Source: Casuarina equisetifolia (lineage: Eukaryota; Streptophyta; Magnoliopsida; Fagales; Casuarinaceae). Taken from it: a DNA stretch of 64,000 bases. The translations under genes were made by a program, and so were the position numbers. Positions 13,791-28,300 of this stretch are shown piece by piece (within the stretch, counting starts at the first letter, position 1; each line of letters opens with the position of its first letter). A model generated the notes under the pieces. That model saw nothing but the letters and a program-made list of their open reading frames with translations. It did not search any database and was not told the origin of the DNA. The stretch is from positions 13,566,501-13,630,500 of the forward strand of contig CM052360.1 in the NCBI GenBank assembly GCA_028551475.1, given 5' to 3'.

Positions 13791-16220
13791 TGTTAGGTTT
13801 TATGGCTTAACAAGAAGGGGGGTTGAATTGTTAAACTGATAATGATATACTTTTGTTGGCAGTAAAAAATTCAATCCAATTAAGTAAGCAAGTCATGCAA
13901 ATAACACTAGTAACAGGTTGGCAAATTTCAACCAAATTGTACTTTACTTTTAAATTAGACAACCAATTATATAGAGTCTTTTTACACTTATATATATAAA
14001 CATATACATGTATATATATAGATATACATATATACATATAAGCAACAAAAATTCAAAGTTATTCAAATTAATAAAGAGCAAGAAAGCAAAGACCAAATTT
14101 ATCACGATGGTTTGGCACTTAATTCTTGAGTCCTACATCCATCCTCTTCTCCTTCAATCTAACCAATTGAAGCCTCCTTTACTCAACCAGATTAGGAGAA
14201 CACGTTCTCCCTAATTCAAATAATTTCTTTTCAAAGGAATTTTCAAGTCCAAATACAAATTATGAATAAAAGATCACGTACAATAGCAAATCCCTAAATA
14301 ATATGGTAGTTTAAGGGATATTACTAATCAGAGGAGCTATTCAAGTATAGTTAACAAAGTTCAAAGCTCCTATCACAAAATCCCCAATTTAAGTAAATTT
14401 GGGTTTCAGATTTTTCTCAATATTTATGTGCAATGAATATTTTCAAATGTAATCAGCACATAAATAATGTTATACAAGGTATAATCAATTAGATAATTAA
14501 AGAATAAGCCGACTAACCAAATATCACCGAACCCTTCTGAGTCACCCAGAGATAAGCGAACTTGAATCAAGTAATGATTGAGCTTAAAAGATTGTTTCGT
14601 TGCAAAGAGAACACTTCAAATGATTGTAGATCATCAATCAATCTCTTCACGCATACATCCCCTTTAAATAGATAATAGATCTATGGCTTTTTAGATCAAA
14701 CCTGAACCATAGCCTTCTTCCCATTAGGAATAGTGAACCATCTATCAAATCGACCTCATATCACTTCTTAGAGCTTCAATCTGACAATTCTAACATTCAG
14801 TCTCCTTTAAAATCTTCCCGTTGAGGATTCAGCACTCGAGAGAACAGAGGTGTCATCGGAAAAGCAATTACATATTATTACCTCTCAGTCTCAAACATGC
14901 ACATCAAATCATTCAAGTGGTGGCTAATCACTTAAAAACATTAAGCATAATAATATATAACTCACATAAATAAAATATCTTGCAAAGTATAAAAAAATTT
15001 TAAAATTCACACCATCATAGTTAGACTACATCTTCGTTCTAACAAAGTAATAGTAGAAATTAAGCAAAACATCTTAAATAGAAAAATAGGAAAGTTGTCA
15101 TCACATTGTCTTCTCTTTAAGAATTCTTTATAGAATTCCTACAATTCAAGAATGATAACAAGTAAAGGAAGCTTTCGCGCCTTTATCTCTTTTTCTTCCT
15201 TGGTTTTCTCTTTCTTCTCTGGCCTTTTCTCCCTTCCTTGGTTCCAGCAACATACCTTTTTTTTTTTCCTCTTTTTCTCTTTTTTCTCTCTTGTGCGGCG
15301 CCTCCCCTCACAATTCACGTTCCTTTTTTTTTTTTATCTCTTCTTAGGCCGCATGCCCTAAGCTTCATAATTCACTTTTTGGTCTTTTCTTTTATTTCCT
15401 GCCTTGTCCTTTTTGTCTTTTTCCTTCTTTTACACATGACCTTTCCTTTCTTCTTTTGGTTTTTTACACATTGCCTTCTTTTTACTCTCTTCCTTTCTTT
15501 TTATTCTTTACATGTCTTCTTATAGCTTTCTTTTCCTTTGTTTCTCATGCTTTTTTGGAGTTTGCTGCATAAATAACACAAATTCACATAAATATATAAA
15601 AACTTAAATATTATCTTGTAAAACTTGTATTATTTATATCCTAAAATAATCAAAATAACTCTATAAAAATAGAGTTATCACCTTTGGTAAGTGAGACGAC
15701 GTTGTAGCGAACGCAGGTAGAGCTTCTACATCATATGTGGGTTGTGTCATGGATCAGTGGTCCAGTAGCATAAAGTCCAACATGTAATTATAGTCCGATA
15801 TCAGCAAGGTCCAGCAATTAGAACATAGTCCAATAATGTAAGCACGGTCCAATAATATGAGCTTTTATAAAGTTCACATTTTGGTGCAATATATATATCT
15901 TAGCTTGAATTAAAATCAAGCTAGAGTCAAGGCTCCTCATGTTCCTACAAGTGCATAAAGCCAAGTATCATTTTTCTTAAAAAAAATGTTGAAATATATT
16001 TTTGATATCATACACAAATATATATTTCTCAAAAAAAACTTTAAGAAGATATTTTATGAAAGAATATAGGAACTCGTTTATTTTATAATATCATTAATTG
16101 ATATTATAATTTGTACACTTTTTACTTCCCATAATTTTCTTTTGCACCTACGAAAAACATATTTCAAGAACTATATTCATAAATATATTTTAGTCACAAC
16201 AAAACCCTTATTTTCCAACA
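13791..16220 (-). repeat. 5' LTR of the SIRE element, with an internal insertion
   Basis: It matches the other LTR from 13791 to about 14860 and again from 15681 to 16220. Between these lies about 820 bp of foreign sequence described separately. Total length 2430 bp against 1717 bp in the partner. Confidence 0.88.
14861..15680 (-). mobile_element. LTR-like insertion inside the SIRE 5' LTR
   Basis: This block is absent from the partner LTR. Its right end reads, on the minus strand, TGATAACTC followed by a short hairpin (taactctataaaaatagagtta in plus orientation at 15658-15679), a start I associate with plant Gypsy LTRs. 15175-15560 is a long pyrimidine-rich stretch. No 5-bp duplication flanks it, and about 110 bp of the host LTR are missing at the left junction, so it was either inserted with a deletion or trimmed afterwards. 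Confidence 0.6.
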
Positions 16221-17105
16221 ATAATTTATGCAATCCAACTTTCTCCTTGTGCAACATCGATCCCATGGAAATACTCATCCATGTTAACCTACGCTTTATG
16301 TGGTTACTCCATGTAACACTTGATCCCAAGTAGAAAGGTCATTGGCTTCAAGGTTGAAATTTGGAAATTAATTATGTAGTTGATCTTCATCCTCCCACAA
16401 CCCTTCAATAAAAGACAATCTTTTGCATTAATGGTCCAAAGTGAATTTTTTGTTGTAGTGAAAACACAAGCCTCATGCTTTCCTATCCACCAATTATGCT
16501 TCATTCATATGCCTCATAGGTGGTCTTTATCTTACTCCTAAACTTTATTAGGATTTTGACTTCTAAATAGTTAAAGTAATGCCTTGATTTGTATAAGTGA
16601 GCTAACCTTATTGCTACAAAGAGTGTTTGTGTCTTGCATGCTTACATGTCCACCAAAACCACCTCCTTCAATCTATTAGTAAAGCACACAATCTATTTCT
16701 CTAGTGTTAGCTTGCTTGCCTCAATACCAACTTAAAGAACTTAACATAGTAGTTAAATGAATCACTTTGCTTTAGTTTGATTAGTTTCCCTAAGTGGTTT
16801 TGATTAGCATACCAGTTTTCATTGGGTAAATATTTCCCATGAAAGATCCTAATCCTCATGCTTACTTTCAATACTTTATGCCAAACTAATGCATCACCTT
16901 CGAGATTCTATGTTGCTTGCTTGACTCTCTCATCTTCTCGTGCCTTAAGGAATTCAAAATACTACTCCACTTTGCAAAACTAATCAAATGGATCTTCATC
17001 ATTGTCAATATGAGAAAAATAAAATTGCATTCCTCTAGATCAATTATTGACATCTGAATTATGACCTCCCTTATACCTTTTATTACCTTGATTTTTGGCA
17101 TGATG
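16221..17105 (-). pseudogene. Gypsy gag remnant, right half of the split repeat
   Basis: Minus-strand translation across frames gives a Gypsy-type capsid pattern. FAKWSSILNSLRHEK appears near 16960, KYLPNENWYANQN near 16830, then KLIKLKQSDSF, and further on a segment resembling the end of the retrotrans_gag domain. The first 100 bases (16226-16330) continue the alignment with 19915-20010 that was interrupted by the SIRE element. Many stops and shifts; no protease or RT found. Confidence 0.6.
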
Positions 17106-19380
17106 TTTCCCTATCCCATTCCAAGTTGTTAATAGAATGAGAATTCTTCATCAATCATTGCAATTTGTCCATAATTTTACCAAAATGCGTATTGTTCATG
17201 TTGGAATATATTTTAATGATGAAAAGGAAATCATAATATGAAAATATTATAATAATTATTTCATATTTATTTATTACTTTAAATAAGAAAAAGGATGTTG
17301 AAATGCTTTTGCAAGAAATGGGGCAATTTTATGCATAAGCCCAACCCAAACTGAAAGCATCAAACTCAAGACCAGCATCATTATATGACTTGTAAGCCTA
17401 GCATGACTCAAACCAAGCTCTGTTCATGTGACCCAACCTAAAAAACCTAGACAAGACCTAAAGATCTGTACCCGAGACCCGCAATCTAGCATGCAACCCA
17501 CAAACATGTGACCTATGAAAAAGCAACCCAAAAATTGTTGAACCCACTTGATGCTACCCATGATCAGCCACTCAAGGCTACTGATAGCATCTCTAGTTAC
17601 AACAAAAATCACACCATTCAAAAGGAACCAAAGAGGGGAGCAATTCTATGAAGAATAATGACCCACTATTACAAACATGGTTATCCATAGTAGTATCTAC
17701 CATAAACTCTTGTTCTATCGAGAGAACAAAGAAACAAAAACATAAAGCGAATTGTTTGGATAACTTCTTCTCCCCTTATTCATTGAAAGCTATAGCCTTT
17801 TACTAGGCTTTACAAAATGTGAAAAGGAACTTAATAAAAAAAATACAATTAAGGAAAAAGATGAAAAGGAAAATAACAACAAAAGAAAGATAACCATGGT
17901 CCTAAATGCCCATATCTTATTATTTCTAACTCGCTAGATTTTTTTTGCTTGCAAATCAATCATTGAGTTATTGAGTATCTTTTTTACCAATCATCAAGTT
18001 ATTGAACTTAATAAATCCTTCCATATAATAATGAGATCACCTTCTATTTGACATTTGCACATTCCTTTAAGAGTAAATGAGATCTTCATTAATTTAGCGT
18101 CTTAAAGGCAATATGAATTTGCATTGAAGTCATCCGCCACATTTCCTACTACATAAATCACTAATTAAAAGAAAATTCAAATTCAAATTCTAGGCATGTA
18201 GCACCCACTTACTTGAAAAAGATCACAGTGAGATAATCCAAGTTGTTCTTTGTGACCCATTAACCTGATCAATATAAAGAGATATTAGTAGCAGATTAAA
18301 GCCTTTTAAAAGCTGAAATCATGGGGGTTTATCAAGTAAGAAGCTGATGTGTTGATCTATAAAGTACCCACAAAGATTTGCTTTAAGATTGAAAAGATTG
18401 AGGAACAATCAAGTAAAACCCGAAAGTCCAACCTATGACCTATTTTGCTCTCCATGAAAATCCGAATGGTTAACTTAAAAATCTAAATGAAACGATAGCA
18501 TTTGGAGTGTGATTTTGAATGAGATTGAGACAAAAATCCAATCCCATATCCCTTCTCTAATATGTGCTTTAAAACAAGCAAAGAATAAAGAAAGAGAAAG
18601 CTCCAATGGGAAGAAGATGTACTGGTTTAAAGAAGTCAAAATAGCCCTTTTGAAGTAAAAGGTTAGTCCTTTTGATGCTAAAATTATAACAGAAAGTTTA
18701 CAAAGAAAGAAGATAATGAAAATCAACGAAAAGTAAGCATCTTTCAAGAAACTTATACTCTTTTCTCAAGCTTATCCAACTCATGAATTTGTTCTTCATT
18801 GAGTAATTATAATATGACTTTATTACTACTTTTATTTACTTGTTAGAAAATCATTACTACATATTGTTATTGAGTTGATTTTTTACAAGTGAATAGTGCT
18901 AGAGCTTGAATGAAATTTAAAACTTTTGTCCAAATCATTATGTATTAGCTTTCTAGCACTTGTTTAAAGCTTTTAAACTATATATTGCATATCTTGTAGA
19001 AGCTAAGCTTGAAATTATAATATTTGGGAGAGAACTTGTAACCAAGTTTAAGGAATTGGTTATTCCTTGTAAAGGATTGGATATTCCTTGTAATCAATTA
19101 ATGAATTGATTGGAAAAGTGACTCTAGTGGGTTGCTAGAGTGGGGTGGAGTAACTGCTGAGGTGTCTTAGGCCAAAGCATCTTCCAAAAATCACTTGTCT
19201 TCGTACAATTGTGATTTGTGTGAGTATTTTATTTGTTGTCATATAATAACTAATTGCTTCACATAGCAAAAATAAAAAAGACAAAAGAATTTTTGAGAAA
19301 CCTAATTCAATCCCCCCCTCCACACCATTTCTTATATAGGATCCAATAGTTCAATACCTCCTTTTGAGCCATATTGGCTT
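17106..19380. other. Eroded repeat DNA without a recognised gene
   Basis: AT-rich with short frames only. 18840-19345 resembles the 3' part of a Copia LTR: it runs through a C-rich block (cccccctccac near 19313-19323) after a caaaaataaaaaag run, in plus orientation. No partner LTR or target duplication was found. A short tandem motif based on ggattccttgtaa occurs around 19060-19100. Confidence 0.4.
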
Positions 19381-20010
19381 TGATTTTTTCAAATTGTGTG
19401 TCTACCATAAATGGTTCAAACATTGGCTTTAATGCCAAATATTACATGCCTAAGTGAGAAAGCTTGTAATGGAATCGATTATTGGAAAGTCATCCCACCT
19501 TTTATTAGTTTTTTCTTTGTGAGGATGACCTATTGTGACTACACAAATCAAACTCATAAAAGTAGGGAGGAATATTCCATTGAATCAAGGATTATGATAC
19601 CAAAACTTGGAACTTGTTCAATTTTGCCTATCTCCTTTAATCCTTACATCCTTATTTCTAGTACCATTCTTTCCATCCTTTAAAAGAAATACAACTAATA
19701 AAAGGAAATGCCACTAACCTTAGCCAACTAGGAATTAAGGAAAACTACTTAAGGAAGTACAATACGGGCATGATTGCCTTTAAAATTATTATGATTGGCT
19801 ATCAAGATATTTCTTTATATGCTACTTGTAGAATCAAAATTGGATTGATAAAATAATGATGATTTTCTTCAAAACTTTGGAGGGTAAATGTGAGCCTTAA
19901 TTCTTGGTCTGATATCTACAATCTCATTCTTTCTTGTGCAACATCCACCCCATAGAAACACTCATTCACGTCAACCTTACGCTTACATGATTGCTCCACC
20001 TAGCTGATTG
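19381..20010 (-). repeat. Second copy of the Gypsy-like repeat
   Basis: It aligns by eye to 6262-6692 joined to 16226-16330. It therefore represents the arrangement without the SIRE insertion and shows that the SIRE element landed inside such a repeat. Coding content is too eroded to read. Confidence 0.6.
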
Positions 20011-20499
20011 TTGGTGCAACAAGATAATCTACAAAATATTTTTCTTGGTTATTTAAGAATCTAGAGACCAATACGTGAAAAATATTGTAAAATCTTTGTA
20101 TTTCCAAATAGTTAGGCAAGTGATTAAAGTTGTAATACTATTGTTGTACAATTTATCTACTTAGGGATTGTACTTAACTCAAATTATATTATAAATCCTT
20201 GTACTTGGAACTTATTTTTCTCTTTTTGAAAAGAAAAATACATTATTGATTAGGTGTGTGTGACACTTAGATATTGGGCCATATAGACCTAATGTCACAA
20301 GGTGTGTAGTCTTGTAACGTGAGATTTCTAGGGTTAAAAGGAATCTAATTAAGGTAGCATATAGGTGTGAATATTTGAAAGTTTCTCTTGGTGCTTAGTG
20401 CTAATAGAACTCCATTCAATTCGATTAATTAAGAAAGGGTTGGACATATATTCTAGGTGAGTCAAATTATCATTGAAAAAAATTTACGTGTTCTTATCT

Positions 20500-20522
20500 C
20501 TCTCTCACTCTCTCTCTCTCTA
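20500..20522 (+). repeat. (TC)n microsatellite
   Basis: About eleven TC units with one interruption. The surrounding 20011-20950 holds no recognisable gene. A TATA-like segment near 20190 followed by a short leader-like stretch could be a relic LTR. Confidence 0.7.
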
Positions 20523-20958
20523 TCATTGACTTATGGATGTTGTACATTGATAAATCATTACCGACTTGTAGATGTTGTATATTCATATTCTTTACTAAAG
20601 TTTTTTTATTATTCAAGAGTATACAGTTCATATCTACTTCCTATACACAAAAATAAAGTAAAGTAAAATTGAAGAAAAGTTCAACAAATACCATAACTTA
20701 ATTCAACATCCGTTTCTTAGATTTCCTATAGACTTACAAAATGTTAATTTGATGATATACTGGTCCATAGATTATAATACACGCTGGCAACCCCAACAAG
20801 AACTTCATGAGTTTGTCCTCTAAATCCCAAATCTTAATCTATCTATTGATGTTGCATGTAGATCCCATTGGTTAAAAAAAGTCTAAACTTTCTTATTTTG
20901 ATTGAAACTCTGAGGAAATATTCAAACGTAAATAATTGAAGTATTTTGTATCACAAAT

Positions 20959-21090
20959 AAAAGAATAAATCCCACTACTTTTGGTCCTAGAGTTTCCTCA
21001 CTTGAAAAAAGAACTCCAGGACGTATAGCTTAAATCATTGGTCCGGTATTAGATGTAGTTTTTCCCCTAGCAAAATGTCCAATATTTACT
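20959..21090 (+). pseudogene. atpB: Plastid atpB 5' fragment, inverted
   Basis: This reads on the plus strand as the N-terminus of the plastid ATP synthase beta subunit, for example NPTTFGPRV, SSLEKK and IIGPVLDVVFP. The start codon is changed to AAA, codon 25 is a TAA stop, and a shift follows. It covers about codons 1-44 and joins ndhC directly near 21090. Strand and position are opposite to the remainder of atpB at the far right of the same insertion. Confidence 0.85.
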
Positions 21091-21246
21091 GCCCATTGGT
21101 TCTATTCCCGATTCATAACTCGAAAGCTTCTCTGGCCCTTTGCTAATTGGGGCTAAAACTCCCGAAATTAGAAATGCCAAAATAGGAATAACGCTTGCTA
21201 TTATTAGAAATGCCCAGAAAATATCATATTCGTAAAGTAGAAACAT
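21091..21246 (-). pseudogene. ndhC: Plastid ndhC 5' fragment
   Basis: From the ATG at 21244-21246 it encodes [13 protein letters not shown] and continues through a membrane segment and [11 protein letters not shown], about 52 codons of the NADH dehydrogenase-like subunit 3 (normally about 120). It ends abruptly at the junction with the inverted atpB piece. No lesion is seen within the retained part, but two thirds of the gene is missing. Confidence 0.92.
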
Positions 21247-21620
21247 AGATGAACCCCTGTGCATGTGGAAAATATACCGGATTAGTCGATTTGAATTTTA
21301 ATTCATTGTCATGTCATCCATAACTGTTTAGTCAAAACAATAATTCATTTTGACCGAACCACTTAGTTTCGCTTGTTTGTTGCGGCACATGTCACGTTTC
21401 AAGATTCATTCACTATAATAGATATAGATTACTTTTATACGATAACGATACAAATAAAGCTCTCGCGGTTTCACTTCACTTCGGATTTTTATTTATTTTT
21501 ATTATTATTATATATTTCATATATATAATAATAATAATTTCTATTCGAATTATATAGAATAGAATTCTAAATAATTTTAGAATAGTTTATAAAATTAGAA
21601 TAGTTATAAACTATAGTTAT

Positions 21621-22335
21621 TAGGGCTATACGGACTCGAACCGTAGACCTTCTCGATAAAGCAGATCAAACTTATTATTATCAAAATGATTTGAACTGTT
21701 TCAAAGACCCAACATGCATTTTTTTTGCATTGGGCTCTTTCATTAACTGATATAAATATCGGCTAGTCTGCCATATTTTTTCTTGACAGAAAGATAAGGA
21801 GATGGCTCTGTGTACTCTGATTCATTTTTTTGATTCCAATAAAAAAATAATAAAGGAGCACTACCAAAGTGTTTCAAAGAAGGATTATCCTGACATAGGT
21901 ATGCTTTTGGCCCGGATCAACTTAAGTTAAATGGAGTCTCTATCGACCTGCTTCCGCTTAAAGAATAAAATATGAAACTTCATACACCTTAAAGTTCATA
22001 AGATAGGACGAAAAGAGAATTTAGTTTTTGAGGTCCTGATACTCAGTATGCCTAGCATTGAATAGATGCGTTATTTACCTTATCAATATCTCAAATTAAT
22101 GCAATGATGGGTTCTATTTATTTGGTATCTAACCTAAATGGACACCCGGATTAGACCTAACCCTTTGCTATTTTTTGTCAGGCTATAGTTCTCTTGTTCT
22201 ATTCTCCAAAAGTCATAGAGTAAGACGTCAATTTTTTAGTCAAATTCATTTTTTTTTATTACATGATGGGCTCCTCTAAAAAAGAAAATTGGTACTTGTG
22301 TAAATAAGGTGCTCTACCAACTGAGCTATAGCCCT
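21621..22335 (-). tRNA. trnV-UAC: Plastid-derived trnV-UAC with group II intron (relic)
   Basis: The 5' exon is 22298-22335, with anticodon TAC at 22300-22302. The 3' exon is about 21621-21656 and contains the T-arm GGTTCGAGTCC. The intron between them is about 640 bp, the expected size for plastid trnV-UAC. The 5' exon lacks one base in the D-loop and has a C-to-T change in the anticodon stem. In the nucleus the group II intron would not be removed, so this should be inert. Confidence 0.9.
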
Positions 22336-22508
22336 TGTGCTTGTTATACATATTTTAACATGTATATAATTTATTGTCAAGATAAATATTACATGATCCA
22401 ACAGCATATTTTTTGGATCTCTTTTATTGGTATTGCTTATAAATAACATTACATTTATAATTTATCTATGTGATAGGTCCCATTTGTTTCTATTTGTGAT
22501 GATAAATG

Positions 22509-22581
22509 ACCTACTTAACTCAGTGGTTAGAGTATTGCTTTCATACGGCGGGAGTCATTGGTTCAAATCCAATAGTAGGTA
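22509..22581 (+). tRNA. trnM-CAU: Plastid-derived trnM-CAU, sequence intact
   Basis: 73 bases form a complete cloverleaf: acceptor ACCTACT pairing with AGTAGGT, D-arm CTCAGTGGTTAGAG, anticodon CAT within TTTCATA, and T-arm TTGGTTCAAATCCAA. It matches the plastid elongator Met tRNA as I remember it, without visible change. It is on the opposite strand from trnV, atpE and atpB, as in plastids. It carries internal A- and B-box-like sequences, so weak nuclear transcription cannot be excluded. Confidence 0.93.
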
Positions 22582-22803
22582 GAACTTATTAGATACCAGA
22601 GTCAATGGTATCTAATAAGTTTTTCTACTCACTTTCTTTTATTGATTTTGTATTTTTCCATCCTATTTTAATTTTATACTTTATTTCATTTCTCTATTTT
22701 TTTTTAATTGAAATTTTTTTCTTTTTTTCGTTGCATTAGAATTCAATTACACTTAATTGCATTTGATTCTATAGCAATGGGCATACTCAACAAAACAAAC
22801 TAG

Positions 22804-23200
22804 TTACGAAATCATATTAATAGCCTCTACTCGTGTCCTAGCTCGTCTAAGAGCTAGATTTGCCTCAATTGTTTGTCTCTTGCCTTCAGCTTTACTCAAG
22901 TTCTCTTCTGCTATTGCAAGAGTTTGTTAAGCTTCTTGTGGATTAATGTCACTTCCCTTCTCCACATCATTTACTAAAATAGTAATCTCATTATTGCCTA
23001 TTCTAGCAAAACCACCCATCAAAGCCATTCTTATCCTTGGTTATTAAGCCATATTCTCAAAATACTTATATCTACAATTGTGGCAATAGGCACATGATTG
23101 GGTAATATGCCAACTTGTCCACTATTAGTAGATAAGATGATTTCTTTCACTTCGGAATCCCAAACAATTCGATTCGGGGTCAATACACAAAGATTTAAGG

Positions 23201-23204
<4 letters not shown>
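22804..23204 (-). pseudogene. atpE: Plastid atpE (CF1 epsilon), broken
   Basis: The start ATG is at 23202-23204, overlapping the atpB stop (ATGA). The first part reads [20 protein letters not shown]. Near 23050 a TAA and a one-base shift separate it from [13 protein letters not shown], and at about 22928 CAA has become TAA in the segment EAQQTLEIAEAN. The frame ends normally with the TAA at 22804-22806. Length is that of a full plastid atpE (about 133 codons), so nothing is missing, only mutated. Confidence 0.92.
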
Positions 23205-25315
<2,111 letters not shown>

Positions 25316-28300
25316 GAATTTTTACACGAAAAGCTCCCCCAATATCAAGGATAAGAATCATGAGACCAACCATGAGTCTCGCCCAAATTTAGGCCTTATG
25401 TTAGGTTTTTTAAGGCAGTGTTGCCCTAGTCTTAGAAAGGGAAAAGGAGTGCAGCCGTAAAAAGGAAAAGAAAAAAAAATAGCAAAATTTTGTAGGAATT
25501 AAGAAGTGTTGAGGGGCAACAATTAAAAAATGCTTTTGTGTAGCAATTACTAACTAAAAGAGGATCCAATATGCTATTGTGAGTATGGAGAATAGTTGTG
25601 TGAGAATTATGAGTAAGTGTTGCAATTGGCACTTACGTATTTCTCTTCAGAAACCTAATAAAAGGGAAAAAGGGCCAGTAGCTATGTCAATGACAGGAGA
25701 CATAAGACAATGTATTGGTTCAAACCCCATAAATCTTGTATCTCTTATATGTTTATAGTTTGATCTAGGCGCCCATGTGTTATGTGATTGGTTATTTCTG
25801 TAATTCCTCCATTGAGCTTGATATTGTTAATGGTCTGGTTCAAATTAAAACTTTGCATTTTAGTTACCTTATCAATGCTATCACAAAGAAAAACTTAATT
25901 TCAATAACCATTTTAGTATGGGAGACAAGATTTTCAAGACTCTAATCAATAAAATTCATGAGCCAACTTTTGACAACAGCGTGGCTCTGGTCCCAGCATC
26001 ACTCAAGCTCTACATTGTCCTTCGACTATGGGAGAGAACCATCAAGAAACCCTGTTTTATTCTAGGCAGTGAGCATGACGGGAATCTTATCACTCCATAG
26101 GGTGTCATTAGACTCCCCAAGCTTCTTGGAGACCAAGCCGCTACACTAGAGGTGGAAGGCCTTGAGATAGTAGACATCGTCAAAGGAGCTATTGATTTCT
26201 TTTATTTTCTGTTCTTTTTATTGACAAAAAGTCAAGGACAAAGGTAATTTGCGAGTGAAGGGTATTTTGGTAAATTGAACACGGGTATGAAAGGAAACTT
26301 GTGATGAGTCTACTAGAAAGGGGGGGAAAACAACAAAAAAAAAAAAAATCAAACGTACGCAATTGGTAGGTCTTTTTTTAGGGTACTAGCGATTCAATGA
26401 GATTGCTAAATGCAAACTGGAAAACACAATATCAACTTTTTTGGCTTTGCAAAAGCAAATTCTCAAAGAAGGGAAACATAGTCAAACACCATATTACAAG
26501 ATGTGAAATAAGGAGAAAGAAAGAGGGTTACAAGTTGTGTGAATTTAATTTTATTAAATTCGTAAATGATCAATACAATGTACAGTACTGCTCTGTTTTA
26601 AAATACTTGCATAAGAAAAATAATACAAACTATTTGCAAACATATGGTGCATATTCTGGGTAAGGCAAATATTTTCACCAACTACACCTAGAATTATTGC
26701 ATCTTTCATTAACAGAAAACCGATTGTTGCAGGATCATGTGTTACTCATTGTTTTATCTTTGGCAATCCCTTAAATCTCTATGGCTTCTTTACATTCAGA
26801 GCACATTTCCCGTGGGTTGAAAGAATACCTGAATTTGACCTGCGGGAAATATACCTAAATAGCTACTTAGCAACTCAACTTTTTGCAGTACGGGAGACTC
26901 AAAAACCCGAGCTAGCAACACTTATTACGGGCACCCGGCCGTAGCATCTGATCTAGTACGGTTCAACAGGCTCATCCCCCTCCTGGGTGACCTAATTACC
27001 ACTCGTGAAATTTCAGCCACAAGCCCACCATCAACGATGAGATCAGAAAACTTACTCAAAAGGTTGACCTTAAATGAAAGGGCGGTTGCGTATTCTAGCA
27101 AGCGCCATAGGTTAAGCTTTTCTTCCCAGAAGCGAAATGCCCATTAAAGAAAAGAAGAGAATAAAGAAAGCAGACGAAATGGACCTCTTAGTATTGCGTA
27201 CCAAATCCTATGAATGCCTTTTTTCTTTCCTCTCCATTGTGTAAAAGTTGACCAACGGTGATGGCGTTGATCGAGAGGATGGTTTGAGTCCCATAATTAC
27301 CTTTTCGTTTGTGGAGTTGGTGTATGCTTGGGCATATTGCATATTGCAATGTTTACTCATTGCTGTTAGATTTTCCAATTTTCGTTCTTCTTCGAGAAGT
27401 AGGCAAATCATTCGTTGTATATGATTGATGACACCTAAGCTACCTAATGCTTGAACTCAAGAATCATTTCATGATTTGGTCCTTTTATACCGTTTCTAGG
27501 GTTTAGGATCTTGAAACTGGAAGTTTTAGTTCTAGTGAAGCTTGCAAGTTTTGGGACTGGAACAGTTGAAACGAGTCATATCCAGTATAACGGCACTGGA
27601 ACTTGGTTGAACAGCATTTTTTGTCATTCCTAATCCATCTTGTTATCCAATATGGATAGGTTAGCCCTTTTACCGAGATAAAACTATGCAAACTAGTATT
27701 GTATTGTATAGGACTGGTTTCAAAGAGTTGGCAGTAGTTTTCTGGTAAATTTTGGTATCAGACTGTTCAAGCAGATTGCACTTGGCTTCGGGTTGAAGCT
27801 CAACACATGAGGAATAGCGCAGGTATTGTACTGATCACTTGTCTTTTTTTGAAGTTGTCTTTTCTTGCACGTTTTGAAGTCTACCATTTATAAGGCTCTC
27901 ACGGAAAAAGTTCTTCTACAATACAGAGTAGGCATCAATTTGCGTATGCCTGAAAGGTGAAAGATCCTCTACGAACTTCCAATACACCGTTTTTGGGATA
28001 ATAAGCCATTGCCAATGAACGACGTAATGATAATGAAACTTTCAGTCCAAAGGCGACGGGGAGAGTTGAATGACACCTATCTTTGATCTCATCACCAAGG
28101 TGATGTTTATCTTAACCGACCACAGAATCAGAAAGGGAATTACTTTCTGTCTGGATTGTTATCATCTCCCACCTTTGATAAAGTTGATGTGAATGGAAGC
28201 AGTGACGAAGAAAGGGAGGTCAAGCTCATCGTCACCACGTTTGTTTCAAAACCCTACTTTAACCCCCCTTTTTCTTTTTCCTTTTCTTTTTCCTTTTTCT

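Larger units (their letters stand above)
6693..16220 (-). mobile_element. SIRE-type Copia retrotransposon, full length but defective
   Basis: A minus-strand element bounded by long repeats: 6693-8409 (3' LTR) and 13791-16220 (5' LTR, enlarged by a later insertion). Both LTRs start TGTT and end AACA on the plus strand. The flanks are attat on the left and ataat on the right, an imperfect 5-bp target duplication. The order on the minus strand is 5' LTR, primer site, gag with a zinc knuckle, protease, integrase, RT, RNase H, polypurine tract, 3' LTR. Long LTRs, a long gag with a coiled tail and the RT style fit the SIRE lineage. The LTRs differ at roughly one position in ten by eye, so it is not a recent insertion, and the coding region has frameshifts and stops. 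Confidence 0.9.

Noticed and set aside
13981..14045. AT dinucleotide-rich stretch in the SIRE LTR as a possible regulatory element
   Set aside because: Simple (TA/CA)n-like expansion, also present in shorter form in the partner LTR; no specific motif.
15152..15525. Two hydrophobic frames rich in Phe and Leu
   Set aside because: They come from the pyrimidine-rich tract of the LTR-like insertion, not from a membrane protein gene.
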